Source: Zizania palustris (Eukaryota; Streptophyta; Magnoliopsida; Poales; Poaceae). From it: a stretch of 64,000 bases of DNA. Positions 1-10,222 of this stretch are shown one piece after another. The stretch covers positions 24,894,371 through 24,958,370 of the forward strand of contig JAAALK010000285.1 of NCBI GenBank assembly GCA_019279435.1, in the 5' to 3' direction. Within the stretch, counting starts at the first letter, position 1, and every line of letters starts with the position of its first letter. The notes beneath the pieces were generated by a model. That model was given only the letters and a program-made list of their open reading frames with translations. It did not search any database and was not told the DNA's origin. Both the position numbers and the translations under genes were made by a program.

Positions 1-881
1 ATAACTCCCTCTCGAGCTGCGTCAACTACAGAAGACGTAGTTAACCCTCGAATTTGCGACTTCGTATGAGAGAAGCGCTTGAAATACTGTCTTAAAGTCT
101 CTCCGGGGAGCTGCTTCACCTGGAAAAGGCTTCCTGTTGACATTGGGGGTACGAAGGTACCCTGAAAGTTGCTCACGAACTTCTTCCTCAACTCCCCCCA
201 TGATCTGATTGATCCTGGCTGCAGAGACCAGAACCACCGCAGTGCCACTCCTTCGAGAGCTAGGGGAAAACATTTGGCCATAGTGTCTCGCACTCCCCCG
301 CTGGCTTCAATTGCTAATGCATAAGAACAGGGTGAACTCTCCAGGATCTTCATCTCCGGAATATTTGCAAAGCTTCGACGCTTTGAACTTAGGGTCAAAG
401 CGCACTTTCTGCAACTCAAGATGCAGCGAAGATTCGGTGTCGAAGGAAGCGTTCTCCGGGGCTTCGGGATAAGGAAGCTCGTCGTCTTCGGGCACTTCGG
501 GGATGACTGGGGTGGCCTGAAAACGAAGCCTATCTATGGCTTCTTGCCGCCACCTTGCTACTTCAGCTTGGAGACTGGCCATTTGAGCGGCCATATCACC
601 AAGACCATCTTCATCTCCTCCGAAGGACCTTCCGGGTCTTGAGAACTGTACGCATCAGTTCAAAGTGGAACTTGAGGTGGAAGAGGGACTCCGGCTGGCC
701 GAAGTATAGATGGAGTTGGGGGAGGAACTCCGTATGCTCGAGGAAGGGAAATCCCTTCCGGAGTTTGAGGTGGAGGAAACGTCGAAGGCCCTCCGACCTC
801 AACTGTGTTTGAAGATCTTGCTCCGGAGGTCCGAGGAGACCTCCGAATAGGACTACCACCTGCACTCCGCTTGGGAGGCAT
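1..881 (-). pseudogene. Tat-lineage Ty3/gypsy gag, 5' part (element G3), frameshifted
   Basis: The gag start of a minus-strand Tat-type gypsy element that continues beyond the left edge. The ATG at 881 opens an N-terminus beginning MPPKRSA, shared with the gag of G1 (16009, plus strand) and G6 (60106, minus strand). The proline-rich N-terminal segment, the MASLQAEVARWRQ helix and the FDPKFKASKLCKY motif are all recognisable, so this is the structural capsid-type polyprotein. The reading frame is broken at least twice: a stop and frame change near 650-660, and a one-base insertion near 320-330 just after the GDEDPGEF motif. The rest of the capsid region runs to the window edge in another frame. 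The family call is firm by direct comparison with G1. Whether the rest of the element is complete cannot be seen. Confidence 0.85.
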
Positions 882-943
882 GGTTTGAGAACTTGGTAGA
901 GAACGATGTTTTTTGGACTAGGTTCCCCACGAACGGCGCCAAC

Positions 944-1437
944 TGTTGGCGTAAATGATTACGCTAATAGGTTTCTGAAGGTTGGAAACTAACAAACGAA
1001 GTGTTTGCGAAGTAAACTATTTCAAGCCTCCGAAAGGATAATAGCTTAAACAGTTCAAAAATATATATTGAATAACTTGTATTCGGTCCTGATTACGGGG
1101 TAAAACGAGGGGTATTTATAGGCCCAAACATTAAGGAAAAGACCCTTTTACCCCTTTATTACAACCGACATAGTGGAAACTATTCGGTACCCTTAATAGG
1201 GCTAAAATGATAAAAGACTAATCTAATGAGAAAGAAGATAAGTCTTCCATCCTAGCTGGCAAGGAAGCTCTCGGAAGAGTCCTAGCTCGAAGATATACTC
1301 TCAACTAAAGTTCGCCTCCATACTTCAAACTTGATCCACGGTGATTCCGAAGTTATATGCTGGAAACCTTTGATTCAATCACCTGCCTCTGTCCTGTTAC
1401 CACAATGGCTTTGAGGATGAAATATTTCCCCCCAACA
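944..1437 (-). repeat. 5' LTR of Tat element G3
   Basis: A 494-bp LTR in minus orientation. Read on the plus strand it starts TGTTGGCG and ends CCCCCAACA, the inverted form of the G1 LTR ends. It is followed on its gag side (about 926-941) by the complement of the primer-binding site TGGCGCCGT, a tRNA-Asp-like site used by many plant gypsy elements. The right flank, 1438-1442 (ttttg), would be one copy of the target-site duplication; the other copy is off the window. The flanking DNA to the right is a copia LTR, so G3 is nested in C1. Confidence 0.88.
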
Positions 1438-2555
1438 TTTTGCTTTTTCCTGTGTAGCTTTTTGATCGAGTAGACAGGGCCAGGTCCTTTCTCTGGCTGT
1501 TTCTGGCGAAGCCCCCTTCAATGTTCGAAGTTCCTCAGCTCCGTGAGGCAGGCTTCGATCTGACATCTTCGAGGGCTTTGCTAGAACTTCAACTTCATTT
1601 TTGTACTATGAATCTAGCTTCGAAGTATGTTTTGTGCTTAGTGTCTGTTAGCTTGGCATACTTCGACAGTCTTTGCGAAGGTGTACTCCGACTCGAGCTC
1701 TTCGAAGTCAATACTTCGACAGACTTTGAAGTAGGTTTCGAAGCATGTCTCTCTGATAGACTTCGCTCGGAGTGTTTTTCTGAGGTCTTTTTGCTGTCAT
1801 TTTCGAGGGTCACAGTGTGTAAGTTCGGGGCTTGTCATTCGAAGTTAGCCCTCGGATCGGAGGTTACCACTTCGGTTGTCATACCTCGACCAAGCTAGCT
1901 TCGAAGGTAGAGTGTAGGCTTCAATTTCGTCTTGCTGTTGTGTGTTTGGCTTCGCTTATCTTTCGAAGGTTGCTTTTCTGTGTACTTTGTTCGAAGCTTT
2001 CTGTTCGAAGTTTAGGCTTCGAAGTACGCTGTTCGAAGCAGGCTTCGATACTGTCATACTTCGCTCCGAAGCACACTTCGCACTCTGCCACACTTGAACT
2101 AGGCTAGTTTCCAAAAACCTTCGGCACTTCCACGACAACCTTCGCTAGACTTTGACAAGGGACTCCGAAGCAGGCTTCGACACAGCGAAGTAGGCTTCGA
2201 CACAGCGAAGCAGGCTTCGACACAGCGAAGCAGGCTTCGCCAAGTTTCGAACAGGAGGCAAATTTGAACAGTAACTTCTCATCTCTTTTCATGTACACTT
2301 AGATCATCTGCTGAGAAGGTTTTATCTGCCATGATTTGAACATTCTGTTTATCTGCCTGATTAGCACTGTATTGGTGTTTTTTTGTCTAGAACAACATAC
2401 TTTTCTAGACTAGATACTTTTAGACTTAGGCAATTTGTTCACGTTCTGTTGCTTAGTCTTTTGAGGAGCGTTGGGTGTTTGGAGCAGGCCATTGATTCGA
2501 AAGAATTTTTAGGCGCCCATTCACCCCCCCTCTGGTCGCTATTTTTGGTCCTACA
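1438..2555 (+). repeat. 3' portion of the C1 5' LTR (copia)
   Basis: The end of this segment, a run of C followed by TCTGGTCGCT and a terminal CCTACA, matches the ends of the 3' LTR at 28351 and, more distantly, the C3 LTRs. The segment is dense in CTTCGAAG-like words. It is truncated on the left by the G3 insertion. ORFs inside it, for example 1521-1898, are low-complexity LTR readthrough and are not called as genes. Confidence 0.75.
2166..2239. repeat. 20-bp tandem repeat inside the C1 5' LTR
   Basis: About 3.7 copies of a 20-bp unit, cgaagcaggcttcgacacag, in direct array with one or two substitutions. Each unit holds the short inverted pair gaagc/gcttc. It may be a duplicated enhancer-like element of the LTR or simple replication slippage. 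Confidence 0.85.
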
Positions 2556-2708
2556 TTTTGGTCCAAACTCTTATGATGCTTTCTACTTTCCTTCCTTTGA
2601 GCAGATGGCTTGACACTGGTTTAGCTCTTTTGCTAAACCTGGTACTAGACCATTTGCTCCCTCTTACGACCACTGATTGTGTAGGACCGAGGACTAGAGG
2701 ATGTGTGG
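2556..2708 (+). pseudogene. C1 gag tail and first bases of pol, remnant
   Basis: After the LTR end there is no tRNA-iMet primer-binding site. Instead the sequence appears to read as the C-terminal part of a copia gag, then runs from about 2680 into the copia protease/pre-integrase region (a GTAGGACCGAGG-like stretch comparable with 51247-51280 in C3). It breaks at 2708, where G2 is inserted. The PBS and nearly all of gag are therefore missing. The assignment of 2556-2680 to gag is weaker than the pol match. The track holds two overlapping short ORFs with stops, so nothing is functional here. Confidence 0.55.
2704..2708. other. Target-site duplication of G2, left copy (TGTGG)
   Basis: Identical to 10223-10227 on the other side of G2. 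Removing G2 and one copy restores continuity of the copia pol sequence, read as GTGGATCATGG, the start of its WIMDSG motif. Confidence 0.88.
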
Positions 2709-3616
2709 TAATAGGGGAATTGGGTCCCGATCTTCCGCTAGGTAAGGATAACTTAGATTGGTGGAGAATCTCGACGTTGACGATCCAAGGCTTCGGTCCG
2801 ACAAATCAAAACCTTACAATCGCTACACCACCGTCTTCGTTGGTTATCAACCACACAGGGCGCGATTGACCTCTCCACAAAGGCTGGTTCCTGCAAGCGA
2901 ATCCAAGAACACAAGCAAGAACAGGAAGAACACGAGTAGAATGCCAAATCACAGATGAACTATGATGAGGAGAGGTTTCACAAACGCCGTTGCAGCAGCC
3001 AATCGGTCCGGTCCAAGAGCGGGATCAAAACACACGACTGTAGATGCAAACAAAGCAAAACCTAACCCTAATGACGGTTGTCGTGAGTATATAGGGCGTG
3101 AGCATCCTGTAGGAGGCGCACGCGACTCGGACTATGGGCCAACACGGCCTCCAACTCAGTACAAGGTCCAACTCGGCCCAATTTTGTCACGCAGGACTGT
3201 TTCAGTCACACAGGACGACTCGAGACTCCAAATGAGGCGAAAACAATACCAAAAGATCCGTCTTCTCCATAGCTTTCCAAAAAGTCCAAGAACGTGCCAA
3301 TCGGACTTCGTATGAGGAAGTTACGCCCATTTTGGTGCATGGTGGTTGATGTAGTCCGAACCAGCGAATTCTTGACTTTAAATCATCCGTGCGACTCCGT
3401 CTTCAACTCCAACTCATTCCATCTCCCATGTTCCTAAGCAACAAAATATCACTAGTATTCAGTAGCATCCCATCCAAACAAATATTAACATAGTTGCTAA
3501 GGAAAGAATTAACCTCATGATTTACGCGACGGGCACGGGCGCGTGTGATTGGTCCTTGTAATTGAATTGTAGGTGGAGGCTCCATGTGTGTATCTTGTGA
3601 AGTGATGTCCTCATCA
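2709..3616 (-). repeat. 3' LTR of G2
   Basis: A 908-bp repeat of 9311-10222. In sense orientation it starts TGATGAGGACATC (3616) and ends CCCCTATTA (2709). A TATA-like ctatata lies near 3088-3100, sense toward lower coordinates. The first 214 bp (3403-3616) also code for the C-terminal tail of integrase, so gene and LTR overlap. Confidence 0.9.
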
Positions 3617-4617
3617 TCCTCCCCCTCTTGAATTGGAGTCGTCCTCGACTCAAGCTCATCGTCATCTCCCAAATAGGCCTTTAAATCTGAAATGTTAAAT
3701 GTGGGACTAACCCCAAAAGCTGCAGGCAACTCAAGTTTATATGCATTATCATTTATCTTCTCAAGCACACGGAAAGGACCATCAGCACGGCGCATCAATT
3801 TAGACTTTCTCAAATCAGGAAAGCGATCCTTACGCAAGTGCAACCAAACTAGATCACCCGGTTCAAATGTTATCTCTTTTCTATTATTATTAGCATAAGC
3901 ACGATATTTCTCATTCATTTTCTCTATGTTTGCTTTAGTAGTTTAATGCATCTTAAGCAATAATTCAGCACATGTAGTAGCATCAAAATTCAATTTTTCA
4001 GATGGTGGCAATGGTAGCAAATCAATAGGAGCACGTGGATTAAAGCCATAGACCACTTGAAACGGACTTACCTTAGTAGTGGAGTGTACGGACCTATTAT
4101 ATGCAAACTCAATATGAGGTAGACACTCTTTCGAGAGCTTCAAGTTGGTCTTCAAAACAACCCTCAACATGGTGGACAATGTACAGTTGACAACCTCTGT
4201 TTGCCCATCCGTTTGTGGGTGACAAGTAGTAGAAAACAGCAGCTTCGTCCCCAACTTATGCCACAACGTCCTCCAAAAATAACTTAAGAATTTAGCATCA
4301 CGATCTGAAACGATGGTATTGGGAACTCCATGCAAGCGTATGACCTCTTTGAAAAACAAATCAGCAACATTGGTAGCGTCGTCGCTCTTGTGACAAGGTA
4401 TAAAATGTGTCATTTTAGAGAACCGATCTACCACCACAAAAATACTATCCCTCCCCCTCTTAGTTCTAGGTAATCCTAACACAAAATCCATAGAAATATC
4501 CTCCCCAGGTACACTAGGAACAGGCAGAGGCATATAAAGACCATGTGGGTTTAGACGGGACTTAGCTTTATTGCAAGTAGTGCATCGTGCCACGTAGCGC
4601 TCAACATCTCGTCTCAT
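3403..4617 (-). pseudogene. G2 integrase
   Basis: Integrase core and C-terminal region in two ORFs. The first (4617 to 3943, 224 aa) has the second half of the HHCC zinc finger (CTTC) and the catalytic triad at ORF residues D44 (MDFVLG), D105 (VSDRD) and E141 (DGQTEV), with the expected 35-residue D-E spacing. A stop at 3943 separates it from the second ORF (3918 to 3403, 171 aa), which holds a GDLVWLHLR/GPFRVLEKI C-terminal fold and a GPITRARARR tail read from inside the 3' LTR. A further stop near 4621 sits where a YWP tryptophan is usual. All catalytic residues persist; the breaks are nonsense changes. Confidence 0.88.
3617..3629 (-). promoter_or_regulatory. G2 polypurine tract
   Basis: In sense orientation this reads AAGAGGGGGAGGA immediately before the LTR start. 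Purine runs at this position prime plus-strand DNA synthesis in LTR elements. Confidence 0.85.
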
Positions 4618-4623
4618 CCTAGG

Positions 4624-5412
4624 TCAATAGAAGTGTGTGGATAGCACATCTTCAGTTTTCTTTGATCCAAAATGACCCATCAAACCACCACCACGTGCCT
4701 CCTGCAATAATAACAAGCGAAGAGATCTAGCCGGCACACATAACTTGTTAGCTCGAAAAAGATATCCATTATTCAACACATATTTGTTCCAAGCACGGTC
4801 ATCTGTACAATTTGCAAAAGCATCTTTGAAGTCCAAATCAGTAGCATACATGTCCTTCAATGTTTCTAAACCAAAGATCTTATAATCAAGTTGAGAAAGC
4901 AATGTATAACGTCTAGATAAAGCATCGGCAATCACATTATCTTTCCCTTTCTTATGCTTAATGATATATGGAAAAGTCTCAATAAATTCTACCCATTTAG
5001 CATGTCGTTTATTCAGATTTGCTTGACTACGTATATGCTTCAATGCTTCATGATCCGAATGAATAATAAACTTCTTAGGCAAAAGGTAATGTTGCCAAGT
5101 TTCAAGCACACGCACTAAGGCATATAATTCCTTATCATAGGTAGAATAATTCAACTGTGGACCATGTAATTTCTCACTAAAATAGGCCACGGGTTTACCT
5201 CCTTGTAGCAGCACACCTCCTATTCCAAAACCACTAGCATCACATTCTAACTCAAAAGTCTTACCGAAGTCGGGTAGCTGAAGTAGAGGTGCATGTGTAA
5301 GGCGATCCTTGAGTGTGGCAAAAGCTTGTTCTTGTGCTGGTTCCCAAGTAAAAGTAACTCCCTTCTTGGTCAACTCATTCAAAGGACCGGCTATGGTGCT
5401 GAAATCTTTCAC
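4624..5412 (-). pseudogene. G2 RNase H and integrase zinc-finger start
   Basis: A 262-aa open stretch. It begins in the RT-RNase H linker (KDFSTIAGPLNELTKK), contains the RNase H core (ECDASGFGIGGVLLQ, then a YALVRVLETWQHYL helix and a FIIHSDHEALK strand), and ends in the integrase HHCC region (LMGHFGSKKT, STHFY). Its upstream join to RT (5413-5478) holds two in-frame stops at positions where related elements have Trp and Gln. Its downstream end is the stop replacing the Trp of YWP. RNase H would degrade the RNA strand of the RNA-DNA hybrid during reverse transcription. Confidence 0.88.
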
Positions 5413-5478
5413 AAAACGCCGGTAGAAACCTGCAAGACCAAGAAAACTACGTATTTATGTGATAGTTTGAGGTTGCGG

Positions 5479-6375
5479 TCAGCTGTTGATTGCTTCTACC
5501 TTCACCGCGTCAACCTCAATGCCTTGTGAAGTGACAACATATCCAAAAAACACAACTCGATCCATGCAAAACGTGCACTTCTCAAGGTTACCAAACAATC
5601 TAGCCTCACGTAGGACAAAAAAAACAGCATGTAGGTATTCAACATGTTCAGTGGGAGACTTGCTGTAAATCAGGATATCATCAAAGTATACTACCACAAA
5701 GCGTCCTATAAAGGGTCGTAGGACTTCATTCATCAAGCGCATGAAGGTACTAGGTGCATTAGTAAGTCCAAAAGGCATGACAAGCCACTCATATAATCCA
5801 AACTTTGTTTTAAAAGCAGTTTTCCATTCATCACCTAGTTTCATGTGAATTTGGTGGTAGCCACTACGGAGATCGATCTTAGTAAATATAATGGCACCAC
5901 TAAGCTCATCAAGCATGTCATCCAATCTAGGAATAGGGTGTCGATATCGAATGGTGATATTATTAATAGCACGACAATCAACACACATGTGCCAACTACC
6001 ATCTTTCTTAGGCACCAAAAGAACGGGTACTGCACAAGGACTAAGACTTTCACGGACGTACCCAAGATCAAGAAGGTCCTGTACTTGGTGCTGAATTTCT
6101 TTTGTATCCTCCGGATTGGTACGGTACGCTGCACGATTAGGAAGAGACGCTCCCGGGATCAAATCAATTTGGTGCTCGATGCCGCGTATCGGTGGCAGCC
6201 CGAGTGGTATCTCAGCAGGAAAAACATCGTTAAACTCCTGCAAAAGGTCAATGACTGCAACGGGAACAGAGCTAGGAATGTTCGCAAGTGAAAACAGCAC
6301 GTTCGTGCAAATCAAGCCATATATCATGGGAGTATCATCACAAATTTCAGCAAGGTCAGTTTTAGTTGCAAGCAT
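5479..6375 (-). pseudogene. G2 reverse transcriptase
   Basis: A 298-aa open stretch with the Ty3/gypsy RT signature: VPKKDGSWHMCVDCRAIN near residue 121, FTKIDLRSGYHQI near 164, MPFGLTNAPSTF at 200-211 and the catalytic YFDD box at 230-233. The domain itself is uninterrupted but has lost continuity with protease upstream and RNase H downstream through stops. It lies between protease (7085-6456) and RNase H (5412-4624), the normal gypsy order. Confidence 0.9.
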
Positions 6376-6455
6376 GTCACATCCTTTCAGATTAATAACT
6401 TGTGATGAAGAAGGTGAAGAAACTTTATCTTTCTATTGCCTCAAAAGCGTCTTAG

Positions 6456-7085
6456 CTACTTGCTGATTTTCAGAAGGTTGTTTGCTCGTTTGTGCGTCCT
6501 TAGCATGTTTTCTTGTTCAAATTTCACAATTTTAGCAAGAGTCATAGGAAGCAAAATAACTTTCTTTCCTTTATACATAAATGTGTACTTATTGCTCCTA
6601 CCATGGTGTGTAGCATCAGTATCATACTCCCAAGGTCTACCAAGTAATAGAGAACATGCTTGCATTGGTACTACATCAAAATCAGCAACTCCGAAGTATG
6701 TACCAATGGAAAATCTGATGTGAGCAGTTTGTGTTACCTTGAGCTTACCGCTATTGTTGAACCATTGCACGTGGTAAGGGTGTGGATGCGCATGTGTGGG
6801 AAGTTGAAGCTTAGTTACCATGTCTAGGCCCACCAAATTGTTGCAATTACCGCTGTCGATGATGACACGTACACAGCGGTCATTGACGACGAAGAAGGTC
6901 TGAAACAGATTGTTCCGTTGTGCCCGGTCATCCTGCTCCATGTGAGTGCTCAAAACACGTTGTACAATAAGTGCTTCATGGTAGGCAGAGGCATCCGGTA
7001 CAAAAACAGCGTCATTGTCGGAAGCATCGTAATCTCCTGCAATGTTAGCAGCAAGTGCATATTCGTCTTCAACATCACTAGGCAC
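6456..7085 (-). pseudogene. G2 aspartic protease
   Basis: A 209-aa ORF. The retropepsin active site is IIDSGNCNNLVG, with D77-S78-G79, followed by the second strand LLGRPWEYDTDATHHG typical of plant gypsy proteases. It would mature the polyprotein. It is separated from gag and RT by stops and frame changes. Confidence 0.87.
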
Positions 7086-8258
7086 TTACATAGCCACCGT
7101 CTTCCATAGCAATATAAGCCCACTGACTAGTGCATTCCTTCATAACATGGCCGAATCCTTTGCATCGGTGATACTGGATCGCTGCAGAACAGTGCAGTAG
7201 AGGCCGCCGAGGAGGTGAGCTTGGCTGGCACCTTAGATGCTGTAGCTTTGGAGCTCTCAGCCTGGGCTGTAGATGTAGAAGGTGCTGATGTAACCGCTGG
7301 TCGAGAAGGAGGTGGTGGTCGTTGCTGCTGCCCACTTGACCGTGAAGTGGCACCACCAATGTTGGTCCTCATGTTGCGTTGTGGTTGTTGGCGACCCTGC
7401 AATTCTTTTTATGCAAGTATAGCAAGGTGGAAAAGACGAGTGATAGAATTGTATTCTTTATAATCAATGATATCCTGAATTTCACGTCTTAAACCACCAT
7501 AAAAACGGGCCATTTTATCCTCATTGTCCTCCTCAATTTCGGCATGCATGCAACCTATTTGCAGCTCCTGATAATACTCCTCTATAGATTTATTTCCTTG
7601 GTTTAGGCGCTGCAATTTTTTTTCTCAAATCACGTTTATATGAAGGAGGAACCCATCTACCACGCATTTTCCGTTTTAACATACCCCAATTTTGTGGTTC
7701 ATTGCCAACCTGAACTATTTCAGTCCACCAAAGAAGAGAATATCCAGTGAAGTCACTAGTAGCTAAGCTCACGCGGTGGATAGCAGGAACCATGTGTGCA
7801 TTACATTTTTGTTCGACTGACATCTTCCAATCTAAATATGCATCTGGATCATAGGTGCCAGCAAAATGAGGTACTGAAAATTTTACCTTGGAGTAGGGAT
7901 CATTGTTCCCGCGGTTGCCATTGTTACCTCGTGGATGGCGGTTGCGGTGGCCGCCCATACCTTGACGATTGAACTGAAAGCGATGACGTGCAGCCTCGTC
8001 AGGGTCAATGCCATTTTTCCCAGCATCGGATAGGTCATCTTCCTCCTCAACATGGTCGTCTTCCTCCTCAACATGGTTGTCGTCGGCTTGTGCAGCAGGC
8101 AAGTGTGTCTCCAGGGCAGTCATCCGGTCCACTAGGTCAGCCATAGTACACGCGAGATGTTCGATGGAGTATTGGGTCTACCGCTGAGACTCCAGTAAAG
8201 AACGTCGTGAGACACAGTCATTAAAATCGGATGGAGGGGTACCGTTGTTATCTGCCAT
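7078..8258 (-). pseudogene. G2 gag
   Basis: The likely start is the ATG at 8258 (MADNNGTPPSDF). An in-frame stop lies near 8180, upstream of the long ORF 8144-7590. The capsid region reads FAGTYDPDAYLDWKMSVEQ, then passes into other frames (7615-7409, 7402-7127). The nucleocapsid zinc knuckle near 7140-7175 reads YHRCKGFGHVMKEC: the first Cys of the CX2CX4HX4C motif has become Tyr, a likely loss of zinc binding. Several frameshifts and stops make it a pseudogene. Confidence 0.85.
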
Positions 8259-9297
8259 GTTAGTGAAAAGACAAACAAAAAAGAATAAACCTTATGGAAC
8301 GCAACTAGGTGGAGTGGTGGGTGTGTGGTGGAAGCAATCCGTCAAGCGCCTTACCCACGCTTGCAAGTGTTCTTACCACATCGCAGTGAGGTCACCGGCC
8401 TACAGGTGAAGAACCAAGTGGAGGGTGGTGGGCGATTGCAAGATGTGAACCTGTCCTAACCAAGAGAAGGTGTAGCTTGGAAGGCAAAGTAAGTAGCAAG
8501 GAATAGCGATAGTAATAATAGTTAAACCAAGTTCAATAAGTGTTCCCTAGTACTCGTCAAACTTGCTGGTCTAAGTGCTCCCAAGGTGAAATTCAAGCAA
8601 TAGAGGGAAACTATGTGCCCAGAACTCAAGTGGAAGGCAGAACAAGATAGCAAACGACATGACCGATTCTCTTTTGCTTCTTTACTTCTCGTTTTTTTGT
8701 TTGTTTTTTTACTATATTTTTTTGAACAAGGATGACAAGAGATGCAACCACAAAAATTGGCACCTGCAACTGAGGTGGGATGTGGTTCACTGAAATTCAA
8801 CAAGTTCTCTCAACGACGTGCAAAAATTTGACAAATTTTTTTCTTTATCTTCCCGATTTTTTTTGGAAATTCTGATGAAACCAAATAGGGCGAAGCCAAG
8901 TTTGGGTTGGCTCCAAATTAGGAGAAGAAGATGCTCAAAAAATTTCAGATTTTTCTGACAAACGAGCGAAAAGTTATGCCTGTTTTACCGAAGGGGGGTC
9001 ACAAGTACTCGATGTGGAAAACCGAGTAGGAAACCAAGTGGAAACCGACTAGGGTTGTGGAGGGGGTTTCGGGTGGGGTAATTTTTTGAGACACAAAATC
9101 AACTACTACTCAAATGACACAAAGGGATGACTAAACCAGCAATAAGACTCGACCAAGAACACAAACTCAACAAAGCTAAAAACTGAAATTAAAATCCAAA
9201 GGCACAAAGGGGTTCTCGGTGGGGATTTTTTGTTAGGGTTTTCTGGACTCTAGGTAAAAATAAAAGAAGATCGAGATTACCTAACGGGAAACCTGAA
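8259..9297 (-). other. G2 5' leader (no gene)
   Basis: About 1 kb between PBS and gag of G2. It holds homopolymer runs (T-rich around 8692-8723) and no supportable coding region; the 93-aa ORF at 8522-8803 resembles nothing I recognise. A long untranslated leader is common in plant LTR elements. Confidence 0.7.
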
Positions 9298-9310
9298 ATC
9301 TGATACCAAC
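9298..9310 (-). promoter_or_regulatory. G2 primer-binding site (tRNA-iMet type)
   Basis: In sense orientation it reads GTTGGTATCAGA directly after the 5' LTR. It is complementary to the 3' end of initiator methionine tRNA, which primes minus-strand synthesis. Confidence 0.88.
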
Positions 9311-10222
9311 TAATAGGGGAATTGGGTCTCGATCTTCCGCTAGGTAAGGATAACTTGGATTGGTGGACAATCTCGACGTTGACGATCCAAGGCTCCGGTC
9401 CGACGGATCAAAACCTTATAATCGCTACACCACCGTCTCCGTTGGTTATCAACCACACAGGGCGCGATTGACCTCGCCACGAAGGTTGGTTCCTGCAAGC
9501 GAATCCAAGAACATAAGCAAGAATAGGAAGAACACGAGTTGAATGCCAAATCACAGATGAACTATGATGAGGAGAGGTTTCACAAACGCCGTTGCAGCAG
9601 CCAATCGGTCCGGTGCAAGAGCGGGATCTAAACACACGAGTGTAGATGCAAACAAAGAAAAACCTAACCCTAATGACGTCTGTCGTGAGTATATAGGGCG
9701 TGGGCATCCTGTAGGAGGCGCACACGACTCGGACTATGGGCCAACACGGCCTCCAACTCAGTACAAGGTCCAACTCGGCCCAATTCTGTTATGTAGGACT
9801 GTTTCACTCACACAGGACGACTCAAGACTCCAAATGAGGCGAAACTAATGCCGAAAGATCCTTCTTCTCCTTATCTTTCCAAAAAGTCCAAGAACGTGCC
9901 AATCGGACTTCGTATGAGTAAGTTACGCCCATTTTGGTGCATAGTGGTTGATGTAGTCCGAACCAGCGAATTCTTGACTTCAAATCATCCGTGCGACTCC
10001 GTCTTCAACTCCAACTCTCCTATTCCATCTCCCATATTCCTAAGCAACAAAATATCACTAGTATTTAGTAGCATCCCATCCAAACAAATATTAACATAGT
10101 TGCTAAGGAAAGAATTAACCTCATGGTTCAAGCGACGGGCACGGGCGCGTGTGATTGGTCCTTGTAATTGAATTGTATGTGGAGGCTCCATGTGTGTATC
10201 ATGTGAAGTGATGTCCTCATCA
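9311..10222 (-). repeat. 5' LTR of G2
   Basis: A 912-bp partner of 2709-3616 with the same termini. It carries the same LTR-encoded integrase-tail reading frame (residues ending GITRARARR-like, 10191-9985). A TATA-like element lies near 9691. The right flank 10223-10227 is TGTGG, the second target-site duplication. Confidence 0.9.

Larger units (their letters stand above)
2709..10222 (-). mobile_element. G2: complete but decayed CRM-type Ty3/gypsy (chromovirus) element
   Basis: A full-length minus-strand element of 7.5 kb: LTR, PBS, gag, protease, RT, RNase H, integrase, PPT, LTR, flanked by TGTGG. In sense orientation the LTR begins TGATGAGGACATC, close to the TGATGAAGACATCC start that I know from grass centromeric retrotransposons (CRM/CRR). 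The domain order RT-RNase H-integrase and the integrase sequence also fit a chromovirus. The LTRs differ by roughly 4-5 percent by eye over their first 160 bp. Every coding domain carries stops, so the element cannot act on its own. CRM-type elements are often centromeric, but one copy does not prove that location. Confidence 0.88.

Noticed and set aside
9311..10222. G2 as a tandem array, because the right repeat contains integrase-tail sequence beyond a first-guess LTR end at about 10017
   Set aside because: The TGTGG duplication at 2704 and 10223 and the TGATGAGG LTR start show that the LTR is 908-912 bp and itself contains the integrase tail. G2 is a single complete element.
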